A stretch of 54,772 nt of DNA from Betaproteobacteria bacterium (lineage in GTDB: Bacteria; Pseudomonadota; Gammaproteobacteria; Burkholderiales; SG8-39). The notes below the pieces were generated by a model. The model was not told the DNA's origin, did no database searches, and was given only the letters and a program-made list of their open reading frames with translations. The DNA lies in contig VBCH01000209.1 in NCBI GenBank assembly GCA_005884455.1, positions 1-54,772 on the forward strand, read 5' to 3'. Shown piece by piece: positions 41,105 through 53,175 of the stretch; positions within the stretch are counted from its first letter, which is position 1, and each line of letters starts with the position of its first letter. Both the position numbers and the translations under genes were made by a program.

Positions 41105-41521
41105 ATGCCGTCCAAGCCGAGCAATTCGCTCGAGAGTTTTCCCAATCCGAGCCCACGCCGCGACTATTTGATCCGGATGCAGATCCCGGAGTTCACTTGC
41201 CTGTGCCCGCGCACCGGGCAGCCGGACTTCGCTACGCTGTTCCTCGACTATGTCCCGGACCGAAAATGCGTGGAATTGAAGAGCCTGAAACTCTATATCT
41301 GGTCCTTCAGGAACGCGGGGGTGTTCCACGAGGCCGTCACCAACCGCATTTGTGATGACCTCGTGAAGCTGCTCTCGCCGCGGTACCTCCGGCTTATCGC
41401 GCGGTTCTACGTTCGCGGCGGGATTTTCACCAGCGTAGTTGCCGAGCATCGCAAGAAGGGCTGGAAACCCGGCACCGGCTTGGAGTTTGCGACTATCGAC
41501 GAGCAGAAGAGCACGCGCTGA
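41105..41521 (+). CDS. queF: NADPH-dependent 7-cyano-7-deazaguanine reductase
   Basis: [48 protein letters not shown] (QueF motif and catalytic Cys). Confidence 0.96.
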   Translation: MPSKPSNSLESFPNPSPRRDYLIRMQIPEFTCLCPRTGQPDFATLFLDYVPDRKCVELKSLKLYIWSFRNAGVFHEAVTNRICDDLVKLLSPRYLRLIARFYVRGGIFTSVVAEHRKKGWKPGTGLEFATIDEQKSTR

Positions 41522-41532
41522 GGGCTGGCAAC

Positions 41533-42723
41533 GTGAATCCACGACTGCGATCTCTGCAGCCTTACCCCTTCGAGAAACTGCGCGGCCTGTTCGAGGGCGT
41601 GAAGCCGAACCCGAGGCTAGCGCACATCAGCCTTGGGATCGGCGAACCTCAACACCCGACGCCGGACCTGATCAAGCGCGCATTGTCGGGGAGCCTCGCG
41701 AAGCTCGCCTCCTACCCTCCAACGGCGGGCGGCGATCCGCTGCGCCAGGCGATCGCCGATTGGCTGGTACTACGTTACGGCCTGCGTTCGATCGACTCGA
41801 AGACCGAGGTGCTGCCGGTCAACGGCTCGCGCGAAGCCTTGTTCGCCCTTGCGCAGGCCGTCGTCGATCCGGAACGCCACGATGCCGTGGTGGTCTGCCC
41901 CAATCCCTTCTATCAGATTTACGAGGGCGCGGCGCTGCTCGCCGGAGCGCGCCCGCACTACGTCAACACTCTATCGGAGCAGGGGTTTGCGGCTGATTAC
42001 GATTCAATACCTGAGGCCCTCTGGCGCCGCACGCAGTTGCTCTACGTCTGTTCGCCGGGCAATCCGACCGGAAAGGTGCTCGGCCTTTCCGAGTGGAAGG
42101 AGATTTTCGCGCTTACCGATCGCTATGGATTCGTCATTGCGTCGGACGAGTGCTATTCGGAAATCTATTTCGACGAAGCCGCACCGCCGCTGGGGGCTCT
42201 TCAGGCCGCCGCGCAGCTAGGTCGTGGATTCGAGCGATTGGTGATGTTCTCCAGCCTGTCCAAGCGCTCTAACGTTCCGGGCATGCGCTCGGGCTTTGTC
42301 GCCGGCGACGCCGCTATCCTCAGGGCATTCCTGCTCTACCGCACCTACCATGGCGGGGCCATGAGCCCGGCGGTGCAAGACGCCAGCACCACCGCTTGGC
42401 GCGACGAAGCCCATGTGCGCGAAAACCGCAGAAAATACGCGGAGAAATTCGCCCGCGTCATTCCGATGCTCCAGACCGCCCTCCGGGTCGAGCGTCCAGA
42501 AGCGGGCTTTTACCTGTGGGTCCCCACGCCTATACCCGACACCGAATTCGCGCGGAGGCTCTACGCGGAGCAGAACGTCACCGTCCTTCCGGGAAGTTTC
42601 CTCGCGCGCGACTCGGACGGCGTCAATCCCGGGGCAAACTTCGTCAGGATGGCGCTCGTTGCGGAAATCGGTGAATGCCTCGAAGCGGGTCGCCGTATCG
42701 TAGAATTCACCAGGAAACTATGA
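41533..42723 (+). CDS. dapC: succinyldiaminopimelate transaminase
   Basis: Class I/II aminotransferase; [20 protein letters not shown]; upstream of dapD. Confidence 0.94.
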   Translation: MNPRLRSLQPYPFEKLRGLFEGVKPNPRLAHISLGIGEPQHPTPDLIKRALSGSLAKLASYPPTAGGDPLRQAIADWLVLRYGLRSIDSKTEVLPVNGSREALFALAQAVVDPERHDAVVVCPNPFYQIYEGAALLAGARPHYVNTLSEQGFAADYDSIPEALWRRTQLLYVCSPGNPTGKVLGLSEWKEIFALTDRYGFVIASDECYSEIYFDEAAPPLGALQAAAQLGRGFERLVMFSSLSKRSNVPGMRSGFVAGDAAILRAFLLYRTYHGGAMSPAVQDASTTAWRDEAHVRENRRKYAEKFARVIPMLQTALRVERPEAGFYLWVPTPIPDTEFARRLYAEQNVTVLPGSFLARDSDGVNPGANFVRMALVAEIGECLEAGRRIVEFTRKL

Positions 42724-43556
42724 GTTCGCCCGCGAACCAGAAGCTCCAGAGTGCCGTCGAGAAGGCCTGGGAGGATCGCGCGCACCTCTCGCCGGGCTCC
42801 GCCCCGTCAAAGATCCGCAAGTCCGTCGCGCTGGTCCTCGATGAGCTCGACCGGGGCGGGCTGCGAGTCGCGGAAAAGCTCGACGGCGCGTGGCGGACGC
42901 ACCAATGGATCAAGAAGGCCGTGCTGCTGTCGTTCCGCCTGGAGGACAACCGGCCGATTCGCGCCGGAGCTCTGCGGTTCTACGACAAGGTCGCAAGCAA
43001 GTTCGAACGCTACGACGGCGCGCGTTTCAGGCGAGGCGGATTCCGAGTCGTGCCTCCCGCCGCGGTGCGCCATGGGGCCTACATCGCAAAAAACGTCGTG
43101 CTCATGCCTTCCTTCGTGAATGTAGGGGCCTACGTGGACGAAGGCACGATGGTCGATACCTGGGCCACGGTCGGCTCGTGCGCCCAGATCGGCAAGAACG
43201 TGCACCTTTCGGGGGGCGTGGGCATCGGCGGGGTCCTCGAGCCCTTGCAGGCGAACCCCACCATCGTCGAGGACAACTGCTTCGTGGGCGCGCGCTCGGA
43301 AATCGTCGAAGGCGTGATCGTCGAGGAGAACGCAGTCATCTCGATGGGCGTATTCATCGGAGCGAGCACCCGGATTCTCGACCGGGCCAGCGGAAGAATT
43401 CTCTACGGGCGGATTCCGGCCGGGTCGGTGGTCGTGCCCGGCACCCTGCCCTCCGCTGACGGCAAATACGGCCTATACTGTGCGGTGATCGTCAAGCAGG
43501 TCGACGCCAAGACTCGCGCGAAGACCAGCATCAACGAACTGTTGCGCGGCGAGTAG
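42720..43556 (+). CDS. dapD: 2,3,4,5-tetrahydropyridine-2,6-dicarboxylate N-succinyltransferase
   Basis: [77 protein letters not shown] overlap with dapC. Confidence 0.97.
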   Translation: MSSPANQKLQSAVEKAWEDRAHLSPGSAPSKIRKSVALVLDELDRGGLRVAEKLDGAWRTHQWIKKAVLLSFRLEDNRPIRAGALRFYDKVASKFERYDGARFRRGGFRVVPPAAVRHGAYIAKNVVLMPSFVNVGAYVDEGTMVDTWATVGSCAQIGKNVHLSGGVGIGGVLEPLQANPTIVEDNCFVGARSEIVEGVIVEENAVISMGVFIGASTRILDRASGRILYGRIPAGSVVVPGTLPSADGKYGLYCAVIVKQVDAKTRAKTSINELLRGE

Positions 43557-43578
43557 CGACCGGCCGCGCCTCAAGGGG

Positions 43579-44763
43579 ATGCCGATGTCCGCGATGAAGC
43601 GACTGTTCCAGCTGATGGCCGAGAAGAAGGCTTCCGACATCTTCCTGTCGGTGGGCTCCCCCATCAATATCAAGATCAACGGCGTCGCGATGCCGATCAA
43701 CCAGCAAGCCATGGATGGCAACACGGTCCGGGGCCTGCTCTATGAAGTGATCGAAGACAAGCAGAGGAAGGAATACGAAAATACCCTCGAACTGAACACC
43801 GCTTACACTTTACAGGGTGTCGGTAGCTTTCGAATCAGCGCCTTTCGCCAGAAAGGCTCCCCCGCCGTGGTGGTGCGCTACATTCCCAACACGATCCCGC
43901 CGCTCGACTCGCTCGGCCTGCCGCCCGTGCTCAAGGACATCATCCTGGAGAAGCGGGGCCTGATCCTGATGGTGGGCGCGACCGGATCGGGAAAGTCGAC
44001 GACGCTTGCGGCCATGCTCGACTATCGCAACGAGCAGCGAACCGGACATATTTTTACACTCGAAGACCCGGTCGAGTTCATTTTCCAGAACAAGAAGTCG
44101 ATCGTGAACCAGCGCGAAGTCGGGACCGATACGCTGGACATGAGGGTGGGATTGAAGAACGCCCTGCGCCAGGCTCCCGATTGCATCCTCATCGGCGAGG
44201 TGCGCGACAGGGAGACCATGACCACGGCGATCCAGTACGCCCAGTCCGGGCATCTGTGCCTCACGACGCTGCACGCCAACAACAGCTACCACGCGATGAA
44301 CCGAATCATCAGCTTCTACACGCTGGAGACGCGTGCCGCGCTGCTGCAGGACCTCTCGGCGACGCTCAAGTGCGTCATATCGCAGCGCCTCGTCAAGAAC
44401 GTCAGGGGAACGCGTTCCGCTGCGGTGGAGGTCATGCTGAACAGCCGCTACATGGCTGAATTGATCGAAAAAGGCGAGATCAACGAGATGAAAGAGGCGA
44501 TGGAGAAGGCGCTGACCCCCGGCTCGCAGACCTTCGAGCAATCGCTCTTCAAGATGATTGGGGACGGCCTCATCACCCAGGACGAGGGGCTGGCCAACTC
44601 TGACTCCGCAAACAATCTCCTTTGGCTCATCAACAACACGGCGGCAGGCGCCGATTTTGCAGCAGGCAAGGAGCGAAGCCCGGAGGCTAGACCATCCTCG
44701 CTCCGCGGCAGCGCGCCGTTCAGCGAGTTCAAGCTTGACACCAACGAGACGGAGCGCGCATAG
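43579..44763 (+). CDS. pilU: type IV pilus retraction ATPase PilU
   Basis: KKASDIFLSVGSPINIKING; GATGSGKSTTLAAMLDYRN; LIGEVRDRETM. Confidence 0.93.
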   Translation: MPMSAMKRLFQLMAEKKASDIFLSVGSPINIKINGVAMPINQQAMDGNTVRGLLYEVIEDKQRKEYENTLELNTAYTLQGVGSFRISAFRQKGSPAVVVRYIPNTIPPLDSLGLPPVLKDIILEKRGLILMVGATGSGKSTTLAAMLDYRNEQRTGHIFTLEDPVEFIFQNKKSIVNQREVGTDTLDMRVGLKNALRQAPDCILIGEVRDRETMTTAIQYAQSGHLCLTTLHANNSYHAMNRIISFYTLETRAALLQDLSATLKCVISQRLVKNVRGTRSAAVEVMLNSRYMAELIEKGEINEMKEAMEKALTPGSQTFEQSLFKMIGDGLITQDEGLANSDSANNLLWLINNTAAGADFAAGKERSPEARPSSLRGSAPFSEFKLDTNETERA

Positions 44764-44769
44764 CATTGA

Positions 44770-46898
<2,129 letters not shown>

Positions 46899-46949
46899 CC
46901 GCCGGGGCGTCCACGCCGATTGACAGCCCGGCCCGCCGACTGAGGAAGA

Positions 46950-48422
46950 ATGCCCATGAACGATCCCGCTCCCATCAAGATCTGGAACGAATACGATCGC
47001 CCGCACCGAGACTTGCGAGAATTTCTTTCCCGCGTCGAACGCGCGGGCGAGCTTCTCAGGATCCCCGGCGCTCACTGGAATCTAGAGATGGGCACCCTCG
47101 CCGAGTCCGTGAACGAGCGGCCCGACGCCCCGGCGGTGCTGTTCGAGGATGTGCCGGACTACCCGCGGGGCTTTCGCGTGCTGTCCGGATCGACCAATTC
47201 GATGCGCCGCCTCGCGATCACGCTCGGCTTTCCGGTCCCGATGCACCCTTTGGATGTGGTGCGCGCCTATCGTGACCGCATGAAAACCCACCGCCCCATC
47301 CCGCCGCGCGTCGTGCGGGACGGTCCGATTCTCGAGAATATTCTCCGCGAAGAGAAACTCGACGTTCTCAAGTTTCCGGTGCCCTTCCTGCACGAGCTGG
47401 ACGGCGGCCGCTACATCGGCACCGACGACATCGTAATCATGCGCGATCCCGAGGAAAACTGGGTCAACTGCGGCACGTATCGCGTGATGGTGCACGACGC
47501 GAAGCGCGTCGGCGTCTGGATGTCCCCCGGCAAGCACGGCCGCCAGATCCGCGAAAAGTATTTCAAGCAAGGAAACCCCTGCCCGGTCCTCGTGTCGTGC
47601 GGACACGATCCTTTGCTCTTTCTCGCCGGCGGGAACGAGCTGCGTTTCGGCCTCTCCGAATACGATTATGCGGGCGGACATCGCGGTGTGCCGTTCGAAG
47701 TGATCGAGAGCGAGCTCTACCACTTGCCCCTGCCCGCCCACGCGGAAATCGTCCTCGAAGGCGAGATGGTCCCTGGCGATGTCGCTCCCGAGGGACCGTT
47801 CGGCGAGTTCACCGGCTACTATGCCGGCGGAAGGAGCGAGCAGCCGGTGATCCGAGTACGGCGCATTTATCACCGCAACGACCCGATACTCACGATGGCC
47901 ACGCCGATGCGCCCGCCGTCGGATTTCTCCTACAGCAAGTGCGTGATGAAGGCGGGGATGATCTGGGACGAAGTCGAGCGCGCCGGCGTCGGCGGTGTGA
48001 AGGGCGTGTGGTGCCACGAAGCGGGCGGCGCGCGCATGTTCAACGTGATCGCCATCAAGCAGGCCTACGCGGGCCATGCCAAGCAGGCCGCGCTGGCCGC
48101 GGCGAGTTGCCAATCGGGTTCCTATCTCGGCCGGTTCATCGTCGCCGTCGACGACGACATCGACCCGACGAATCTGTTCGACGTACTGTGGGCGATGTGC
48201 ACGCGCTGCGATCCGGCGGAGGATATCGACATCATCCGAAAGATGTGGAGCGGCCCCCTCGACCCGCGCATTCCGCGCGGCACGACCTGGAATTCACGCG
48301 CAGTGATCGACGCATGCCGGCCGTTCGAGATGCTCAAGGACTTTCCCCCCGTAGCGCGTGCCAGCCCCGAGCTTCGCCGGACCACGGAAGCGAAGTTCCG
48401 CGACATCCTGTCAAAGCTCTAG
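46950..48422 (+). CDS. UbiD family (prenylated-FMN-dependent) decarboxylase
   Basis: FEDVPDYPRGFRV; EGEMVPGDVAPEGPFGEFTGYYAGG UbiD signature. Confidence 0.9.
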   Translation: MPMNDPAPIKIWNEYDRPHRDLREFLSRVERAGELLRIPGAHWNLEMGTLAESVNERPDAPAVLFEDVPDYPRGFRVLSGSTNSMRRLAITLGFPVPMHPLDVVRAYRDRMKTHRPIPPRVVRDGPILENILREEKLDVLKFPVPFLHELDGGRYIGTDDIVIMRDPEENWVNCGTYRVMVHDAKRVGVWMSPGKHGRQIREKYFKQGNPCPVLVSCGHDPLLFLAGGNELRFGLSEYDYAGGHRGVPFEVIESELYHLPLPAHAEIVLEGEMVPGDVAPEGPFGEFTGYYAGGRSEQPVIRVRRIYHRNDPILTMATPMRPPSDFSYSKCVMKAGMIWDEVERAGVGGVKGVWCHEAGGARMFNVIAIKQAYAGHAKQAALAAASCQSGSYLGRFIVAVDDDIDPTNLFDVLWAMCTRCDPAEDIDIIRKMWSGPLDPRIPRGTTWNSRAVIDACRPFEMLKDFPPVARASPELRRTTEAKFRDILSKL

Positions 48423-48448
48423 GTACGCAGCCTTAAGAACCTCTACGG

Positions 48449-48454
48449 TATAAT
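48449..48454 (+). promoter_or_regulatory. predicted -10 element for tRNA-His
   Basis: TATAAT ~18 nt upstream of the mature tRNA 5' end; -35 weak. Confidence 0.5.
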
Positions 48455-48471
48455 TCCGCCTGCTGATCGAC

Positions 48472-48548
48472 GGTGGCCGTAGCTCAGCTGGTAGAGTCCC
48501 GGATTGTGATTCCGGTTGTCGTGGGTTCGAATCCCATCGGCCACCCCA
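48472..48548 (+). tRNA. tRNA-His (anticodon GTG), CCA encoded
   Basis: (G-1)GTGGCCGTAGCTCAGCTGGTAGAG...GGATTGTGATTCC...GGGTTCGAATCCCATCGGCCACCCCA; cloverleaf and G-1:C73. Confidence 0.95.
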
Positions 48549-48601
48549 GCCTGCCTGTTCCGCCCGCCACCTGCCACGCGGCCCGCTGAAAATTGGGCAC
48601 C

Positions 48602-51355
48602 CTAGGCGGAAACTCTCCTATCGACGGCACCCTCCGTCCTGAGCAGGGCCGTGATGCTGCCGCGAGGCACGGGCTTGCTGAAGAGGTAGCCCTGCATCTC
48701 GTCGCAGCGCGCGAGGCGCAGGAAGTTCGCCTGATCTTCCGCGTCGACGCCCTCGGCGATGACTTTCAGCCTAAGGGCCCGCGCGAGCGAGATCATGGTC
48801 GAGACGAGCGTCATCGTATCGGGTTCCTTGAGCATCGTGATGATGAAGGACCGGTCGATCTTGAGCGACTGCACTGGGAGCTTCGCAAGGTAGCCGAGCG
48901 ACGAATAGCCGGTGCCGAAGTCGTCGATCGAGACGTTCACCCCCAGCTCGCGCAGCGCGTCCAGCTTCTGGATGTTGGCCGCGATCTCCTCCATGAGCAG
49001 GCTCTCGGTAATCTCCAGGTCGAGCCCGTGCGGCGATGCTCCGCGCTTGATCGCGGCCTCGACGATGGCGACGAAATTCGGCCTGCGCAGCTGGATCGCC
49101 GAAACATTCACCGCGATGCGCGGGGCGACTATTCCCTGCTGCAGCCAGTGTGCGTGGTCGCGCACGGCCTGCTCCAGTGCCCAGCCCCCGACTTCGAGGA
49201 TGAGACCCGTTTCCTCGAGCAGCGGGATGAACTCGAGCGGCTGCACCAGGCCGCGCTCGGGGCTCACCCACCGGATCAGCGCCTCGACGCCGATCACGCG
49301 CCGCGTGTCGGTTTCGACCTTGGGCTGATAGTGCAGGACGAACTCCTGTCTCTCGAGCGCCTGGCGCAGCTTGTTCTCCAGGGAGAGCCGCTCCGCAATC
49401 CGCTCCGTCAGCTGGTGCGTATAGAAAAGATAGCGCTCGTTCGTTTCCTTTGCCTTCTTGAGCGCGGCCTCCGCGTTCTTGAAGAGGGTCTCCGCGTCGG
49501 CTCCGTCGTTCGGGAACACCGAAAGCCCGACCTTGGCTGAGATTCGCAACTCGGCCTCGCCTACGCGGAACGGCGTGCCGAAGCACTGAGCGAGCCGCTG
49601 CTCGGTGAGCCGCGCGACGTCGTCCTCGCGGTCGATGCGCGCGAGCACCACGGCAAAGCGGTCAGCCGCCACGCGGGCAAGCTCGCTCGGGTCCTTCACG
49701 TATTCGGAAATCCGGCGTGCGATCTGCTTGAGCAGCTCGTCGCCCGCCGGGCGGCCGAGCGAATCGTTGATGGTCTTGAACCGGTCCACGTCCACGAGCC
49801 CGAGGGCGAGCTTGTGCCCGGCGCCGCGCGCCGCGTCCACGAACCGCGCGAGGCGCTCGCGGAAGAGCGTCGCATTCGCGAGCCCGGTGAGCGGATCGTA
49901 GTAGGCAAGGTAGTTGAGGCGCTCGGCCTTCTCGATGTGCTCGAGCGCGAAAGCGATGTCGCCGGCGAGCTCGAGCAGCAACCGCATCTCGTCTTCGGCG
50001 CCGAAAAAACCGGGCGAGTCGGCATACAGGGCGAGCACCCCGGCCGGCTCTTCAGCCACAAGCAAGGGCAGCATGGCGAGCGAGCGAAAGCCCCGCTCGA
50101 GCGTCTCTTTTCGGAGCGTGACCCGCGGGTCCACGGTCATGTCGTCGACGATCATCGCCTTGCGCTCCTTGACCGCGCGCCCGGCAAGGCCGTACTCCCC
50201 GGCCGCTTTCTCGTCGAGCCCGAGCGGTATCATTGCGATGTAGTCCTCGCCGACTCCGTCCCAGGCCATGGGCTTCACCCGATTCGCTTTTGCGTCCACG
50301 AGGCCGAGCCATGCCAGCCGGAATCCCCCGGCGCGGACGACGATCCGGCAGGCTTCGCGAAGCAGCTCTTCGCGCTCACGTACGCGCACGATGGTCGAGT
50401 TGATTCCGCTCAGCACCGCGTAAATCCGGTTGAGGCGGGCGATGTGCCTTTGCTGCTCCTGGCGGGCGAGAAACTGCCCGATTTGGCTGCCGATCACGTG
50501 CATGGCACGCAGCAGCCGATCCTCCGGTTCCCGGACTTCGCGGCTGTTGAAGGCGAGCACGCCGATCGTCTTGCCTTCGGCATTCACGGGAAAAACGAAC
50601 CCGCCGTGCAAACCCGCGTCGCGAGCGAGCCCAGCCTCTTCGATGCGGGGGTCGCGGGTGATGTCGGCGACCCAGAGAGGCTGTCCCAACTGCAACACCT
50701 GGCCTGCCGGGCCGACACCGGGGGCGTAATGGATGTCTTGCGATTTTTCGATGAACCGTTCGATGTCGGAGCTGGCGACGCTCCAGGCTTCGCTGAACCG
50801 CAGCGCCCCGCCCCTCTCGTCGGCGCGGAAGTACCGTCCGACGTCCCAGCCCTCGGACTCGCATATCGCGCGGATGATCGCCTTCAGGCCGACCGACGCG
50901 CTGTCGGCGCCAGCGATGTGCCGGACCACGGTGTGCTCGAGCGCAAGCAACTGCTCTTCGCGCCTGCGCTCCGCGCGGGCGGCAGCCTCGCTCACCGCCC
51001 GCTCGATCGTGGGCGGCAGGCGCACGAGGTTGTTCTTGAGGACGTAGTCGGTGGCGCCGTTCTTCAGGGCCCGGATGGCGTAATCCTCACCAAGGGTTCC
51101 GGAGACGAAGATGAAAGGGACCTCGGGGACGATCTCGCGCGCGATCCTGAGCGCGCTCATGCCGTTGAATTGCGGCATGCTGAAGTCGGAGAGGATGACA
51201 TGAGGACGGAATTCGCCGACCTCGCGCCGGAAGTCTTCCTCGCGCTCCACGCGGCGCACGCGCACGGCAAGGCCGGCGCGCTTGAGCTCGCGTTCGGCGA
51301 GCTCGGCGTCGCTCTCGACGTCTTCCACCATGACGACTCGGAGTTCCTGGCCCAT
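48602..51355 (-). CDS. response regulator REC-GAF-GAF-GGDEF(degenerate)-EAL protein
   Basis: REC LSDFSMP phosphoacceptor; two GAF-like regions; GGDEF site replaced by AADRF; EAL domain with EALIRW, ITESLLM, DDFGTGYSS, KIDRSF, AEGVD. Confidence 0.93.
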   Translation of the reverse strand: MGQELRVVMVEDVESDAELAERELKRAGLAVRVRRVEREEDFRREVGEFRPHVILSDFSMPQFNGMSALRIAREIVPEVPFIFVSGTLGEDYAIRALKNGATDYVLKNNLVRLPPTIERAVSEAAARAERRREEQLLALEHTVVRHIAGADSASVGLKAIIRAICESEGWDVGRYFRADERGGALRFSEAWSVASSDIERFIEKSQDIHYAPGVGPAGQVLQLGQPLWVADITRDPRIEEAGLARDAGLHGGFVFPVNAEGKTIGVLAFNSREVREPEDRLLRAMHVIGSQIGQFLARQEQQRHIARLNRIYAVLSGINSTIVRVREREELLREACRIVVRAGGFRLAWLGLVDAKANRVKPMAWDGVGEDYIAMIPLGLDEKAAGEYGLAGRAVKERKAMIVDDMTVDPRVTLRKETLERGFRSLAMLPLLVAEEPAGVLALYADSPGFFGAEDEMRLLLELAGDIAFALEHIEKAERLNYLAYYDPLTGLANATLFRERLARFVDAARGAGHKLALGLVDVDRFKTINDSLGRPAGDELLKQIARRISEYVKDPSELARVAADRFAVVLARIDREDDVARLTEQRLAQCFGTPFRVGEAELRISAKVGLSVFPNDGADAETLFKNAEAALKKAKETNERYLFYTHQLTERIAERLSLENKLRQALERQEFVLHYQPKVETDTRRVIGVEALIRWVSPERGLVQPLEFIPLLEETGLILEVGGWALEQAVRDHAHWLQQGIVAPRIAVNVSAIQLRRPNFVAIVEAAIKRGASPHGLDLEITESLLMEEIAANIQKLDALRELGVNVSIDDFGTGYSSLGYLAKLPVQSLKIDRSFIITMLKEPDTMTLVSTMISLARALRLKVIAEGVDAEDQANFLRLARCDEMQGYLFSKPVPRGSITALLRTEGAVDRRVSA

Positions 51356-51636
51356 AGGCCCTCCTAGAACTTAATGAACCTCCCGACTTCTTCGAGTCTT
51401 CACTCCCCTGAGCGACCATAAGGGGAACAGTGTGAGAACAGCAAGCTTTACGTGAGGTTGTCTATCGGAAATTCGTGCTTTTTCTTCGAAATCCGAGTTT
51501 GCTGTCAGGAAAACCCGACGAGGAATGTAGCGAAAACTCTACAAAACGCGGCGAAACGAGAGACGCGCACCCCTATGCTTCTGGGTACTTTTCGGTCTGT
51601 TCAGGTGATACGAGAGCGTGCGCTCCCCGGATTCTC

Positions 51637-52341
51637 TCAGTGACGCTGATACTGTGTCGACCCGAACAGCACTTCGCGGGCTTTGGGATCGTACTGGCCG
51701 GGCGGAGTCGTCTGCGCATCGGCGAGCACTTTCAGCGCGCGCTGCACGGCGGGCCGCGCCGCGATCCCGTCGAACCACTTTTTCACCTTGGGAAATTCCA
51801 CCCAGTCGATTCCGTTACGCTCGCTTGCGCGCAGCCACGGAAAAATCGCGATGTCCGCGATCGAATACTCGGACCCACCGAAGTACGCCGCCTCCGAAAG
51901 CCGCTTTTCCATCACGCCGTGCAGCCGCTTTACTTCGTTCGTGTAACGGTTGATCGCATACTCGATGCGCTCGGGCACAGCGTTGCTGCGGAAATGTCCG
52001 GCCTGCCCCATCATCGGGCCGACCGATCCCATCTGGAACATCAGCCATTGCAGGACCACGTACTTGCCGCGGTCGTCGCGCGGCAGGAACTTGCCCGTCT
52101 TTCCGGCGAGGTAGATCAGGATCGCACCCGACTCGAAGACCGAGATCGGCTTTCCGTCCGGCCCGTTGCGGTCCACGATCGCAGGGATTTTGTTGTTCGG
52201 GCTGATTCTCAGGAACTCCGGTTTGAACTGCTCTCCGACGCGGATGTTTACCGGCCGGACCTCGTACTCGAGCCCGGTTTCTTCGAGCATGATGTGGATC
52301 TTGTGCCCATTGGGAGTGGGCCAAGTGAGGATTTCGATCAT
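51637..52341 (-). CDS. glutathione S-transferase family protein (YfcG-like)
   Basis: LTWPTPNGHKIHIMLEETGLEYEVRPVNI; NNKIPAIVDRNGPDGKPISVFESGAILIYLA. Confidence 0.92.
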   Translation of the reverse strand: MIEILTWPTPNGHKIHIMLEETGLEYEVRPVNIRVGEQFKPEFLRISPNNKIPAIVDRNGPDGKPISVFESGAILIYLAGKTGKFLPRDDRGKYVVLQWLMFQMGSVGPMMGQAGHFRSNAVPERIEYAINRYTNEVKRLHGVMEKRLSEAAYFGGSEYSIADIAIFPWLRASERNGIDWVEFPKVKKWFDGIAARPAVQRALKVLADAQTTPPGQYDPKAREVLFGSTQYQRH

Positions 52342-52381
52342 CGGGAACTTCCTTTCGTTTGTAGGGATGTCTCGGAAAGAC

Positions 52382-52459
52382 TGGTGCGCCCGGCGGGAGT
52401 CGAACCCACAACCCCCAGCTTAGAAGGCTGGTGCTCTATCCAGTTTGAGCTACGGGCAC
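52382..52459 (-). tRNA. tRNA-Arg (anticodon TCT), CCA encoded
   Basis: GTGCCCGTAGCTCAAACTGGATAGAGCACCAGCCTTCTAAGCTGGGGGTTGTGGGTTCGACTCCCGCCGGGCGCACCA. Confidence 0.95.
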
Positions 52460-52475
52460 GGGCAAAAACGCACTG

Positions 52476-52497
52476 TGGCCGCCTTCAGCGGCGGCCA
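52476..52497 (-). other. hairpin in the spacer between tRNA-Pro and tRNA-Arg
   Basis: 8-bp perfect arms TGGCCGCC/GGCGGCCA around a 6-nt loop. Confidence 0.6.
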
Positions 52498-52503
52498 AAA
52501 AAC

Positions 52504-52580
52504 TGGTCGGGGTGGAGAGATTTGAACTCCCGACATCTTGCTCCCAAAGCAAGCGCGCTACCAGGCTGCGCTACACCCCG
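52504..52580 (-). tRNA. tRNA-Pro (anticodon TGG), CCA encoded
   Basis: CGGGGTGTAGCGCAGCCTGGTAGCGCGCTTGCTTTGGGAGCAAGATGTCGGGAGTTCAAATCTCTCCACCCCGACCA. Confidence 0.96.
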
Positions 52581-52656
52581 CGGGTGCCGCATCTTACCCC
52601 TTCGTCCCTGGCACGGTCAACGCTGAAGGACCGGCAAATTCCAGGTGAGAAGTGGC

Positions 52657-52685
52657 TTGCCCGCTTTGTTGATTTCTGGTATCAA
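52657..52685 (+). promoter_or_regulatory. predicted sigma70 promoter of dksA
   Basis: TTGCCC -17 bp- TATCAA. Confidence 0.4.
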
Positions 52686-52724
52686 ATTGTCTTCGTTTCC
52701 TTGCCTCGCGCGGAGATTGCGAAT

Positions 52725-53144
52725 TTGGAGCTGCTCCATAAATCCTTCCCGCCCTACGTCCCGAAAAAGGGTGAGGAGTACATGAATCCGAGGCAGCACG
52801 CGCATTTCAGGAAAGTTCTCGAGGCGCTGAAGGCGGAGCTGTCGCAGGATATCGATCGAACCGTCCACGCAATGCAGGACGACGCAACCATCTTTGCCGA
52901 TCCGAACGACCGCGCCAGCCAGGAATCCGACATTGCCCTCGAACTGCGCAACCGCGATCGCGAACGCAAGCTCATCAAGAAGATCGACGAAACGATCGCG
53001 CGCATCGACAAGGACGACTACGGTTACTGCGAGAACTGCGGCATCGAGATCGGTCTCAAGAGGCTGGAGGTGCGGCCCACCGCGACTCTGTGCATCGACT
53101 GCAAGACGCTCGACGAGCTCAGAGAGAAGCAGGTCGCGAAGTGA
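52725..53144 (+). CDS. dksA: RNA polymerase-binding transcription factor DksA (probable TTG start; first ATG at 52782)
   Basis: PPYVPKKGEEYMNPRQHAHFRKVLEALKAEL; NDRASQESDIALELRNRDRERKLIKKIDE; C4 zinc finger CENC...CIDC. Confidence 0.95.
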   Translation: MELLHKSFPPYVPKKGEEYMNPRQHAHFRKVLEALKAELSQDIDRTVHAMQDDATIFADPNDRASQESDIALELRNRDRERKLIKKIDETIARIDKDDYGYCENCGIEIGLKRLEVRPTATLCIDCKTLDELREKQVAK

Positions 53145-53175
53145 CCGGCTGACGGCGCAGCCGTCCTGCCGGTCC

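Noticed and set aside
51452-51643. 63-aa ORF in the EAL-GST spacer
   Set aside because: No recognisable motif, and it runs into the GST gene on the opposite strand.
52512-52724. 5' part of the dksA ORF as listed
   Set aside because: Overlaps tRNA-Pro and the predicted promoter; DksA homology begins near 52725.
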